A stretch of 64,000 nucleotides of DNA from Stictocephala bisonia (Eukaryota; Arthropoda; Insecta; Hemiptera; Membracidae): positions 558,001 through 622,000 of the forward strand of contig JAQJVL010000328.1 in NCBI GenBank assembly GCA_035578905.1, in the 5' to 3' direction. Both the position numbers and the translations under genes were made by a program. Under the pieces are notes generated by a model that worked only from the letters and a program-made list of their open reading frames with translations, did no database searches and had not been told where the DNA came from. Of the stretch, positions 63,838 through 64,000 are shown one piece after another; the first letter of the stretch is position 1, and each line of letters begins with the position of its first letter.

Positions 63838-64000
63838 GTATAGTGATATTGACCCGCCCGCCCACCCATACACGTACAGTGGTTTTGACCCGCCCGCCCA
63901 CCCATACACGTACAGTGGTTTTGACCCGCCCGCCCACCCATACACGTACAGTGGTTTTGACCCGCCCGCCCACCCATACACGTACAGTGGTTTTGACCCG
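63838..64000 (-). repeat. G-rich 36-bp minisatellite, runs off the window end
   Basis: Four full units and a partial one at exactly 36-bp spacing (CCCGCCCGCCCACCC at 63853, 63889, 63925, 63961). Nearly identical units, unlike the decayed array at 60.4 kb. Complement of the 4.3-kb array. Confidence 0.93.

Overview
This is AT-rich animal DNA, not prokaryotic. It holds one intron-rich protein gene with consensus GT-AG splice sites, several retroelement and inverted-repeat transposon families, tRNA-derived SINEs, and an unusual number of tandem arrays. A cytochrome P450 of the CYP4 clan together with GIY-YIG Penelope-like elements (PLEs) fits an arthropod or similar invertebrate. A chelicerate is possible, but this is inference and the species cannot be named from the sequence.

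Layout. 0-2.6 kb: decayed retroelements (an LTR-type gag fragment, then a non-LTR reverse transcriptase fragment). 4.3-4.7 kb: a G-rich 36-bp-type minisatellite that recurs in four other places. 7.35-10.36 kb: a nearly perfect 3-kb palindrome made of two 5'-truncated PLE copies head to head, flanked by a 12-bp target-site duplication. 10.8-17 kb: a degenerate 28-bp array, a GC-rich island, a possible LTR promoter fragment and a 29-bp array. 20.2-20.9 kb: a TA-flanked inverted-repeat element.

21.2-45.8 kb, plus strand: one P450 gene. I joined 12 coding exons by hand. All phases agree and the product is 506 residues with every P450 signature motif. An acceptor site two bases before the ATG implies an upstream non-coding exon. 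Its introns carry a second decayed PLE, SINEs, a MITE family, a 350-bp (GA)n tract and fold-back elements. The last 20 codons and the stop look like the founding unit of a 60-bp minisatellite that continues about 570 bp into the 3' flank.

46-64 kb: no convincing protein gene. It holds a 52-bp array (about 1.9 kb), an ACTGACAATACTT-type array (about 1.06 kb) lying inside a SINE, a 33-bp array (about 1.3 kb) that is open in several frames, and more copies of the G-rich minisatellite, one running off the window end.

Two themes deserve attention. First, short hammerhead-ribozyme-like signatures (CTGANGA, stem-loop, GAAA) recur at the ends of at least five different PLE-like or fold-back families. 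Second, tandem arrays here can be traced to parent sequences, a P450 coding end in one case and a SINE in another. The only gene with a predictable job is the P450, a membrane-anchored haem monooxygenase; the rest is mobile or repetitive DNA around and inside it.
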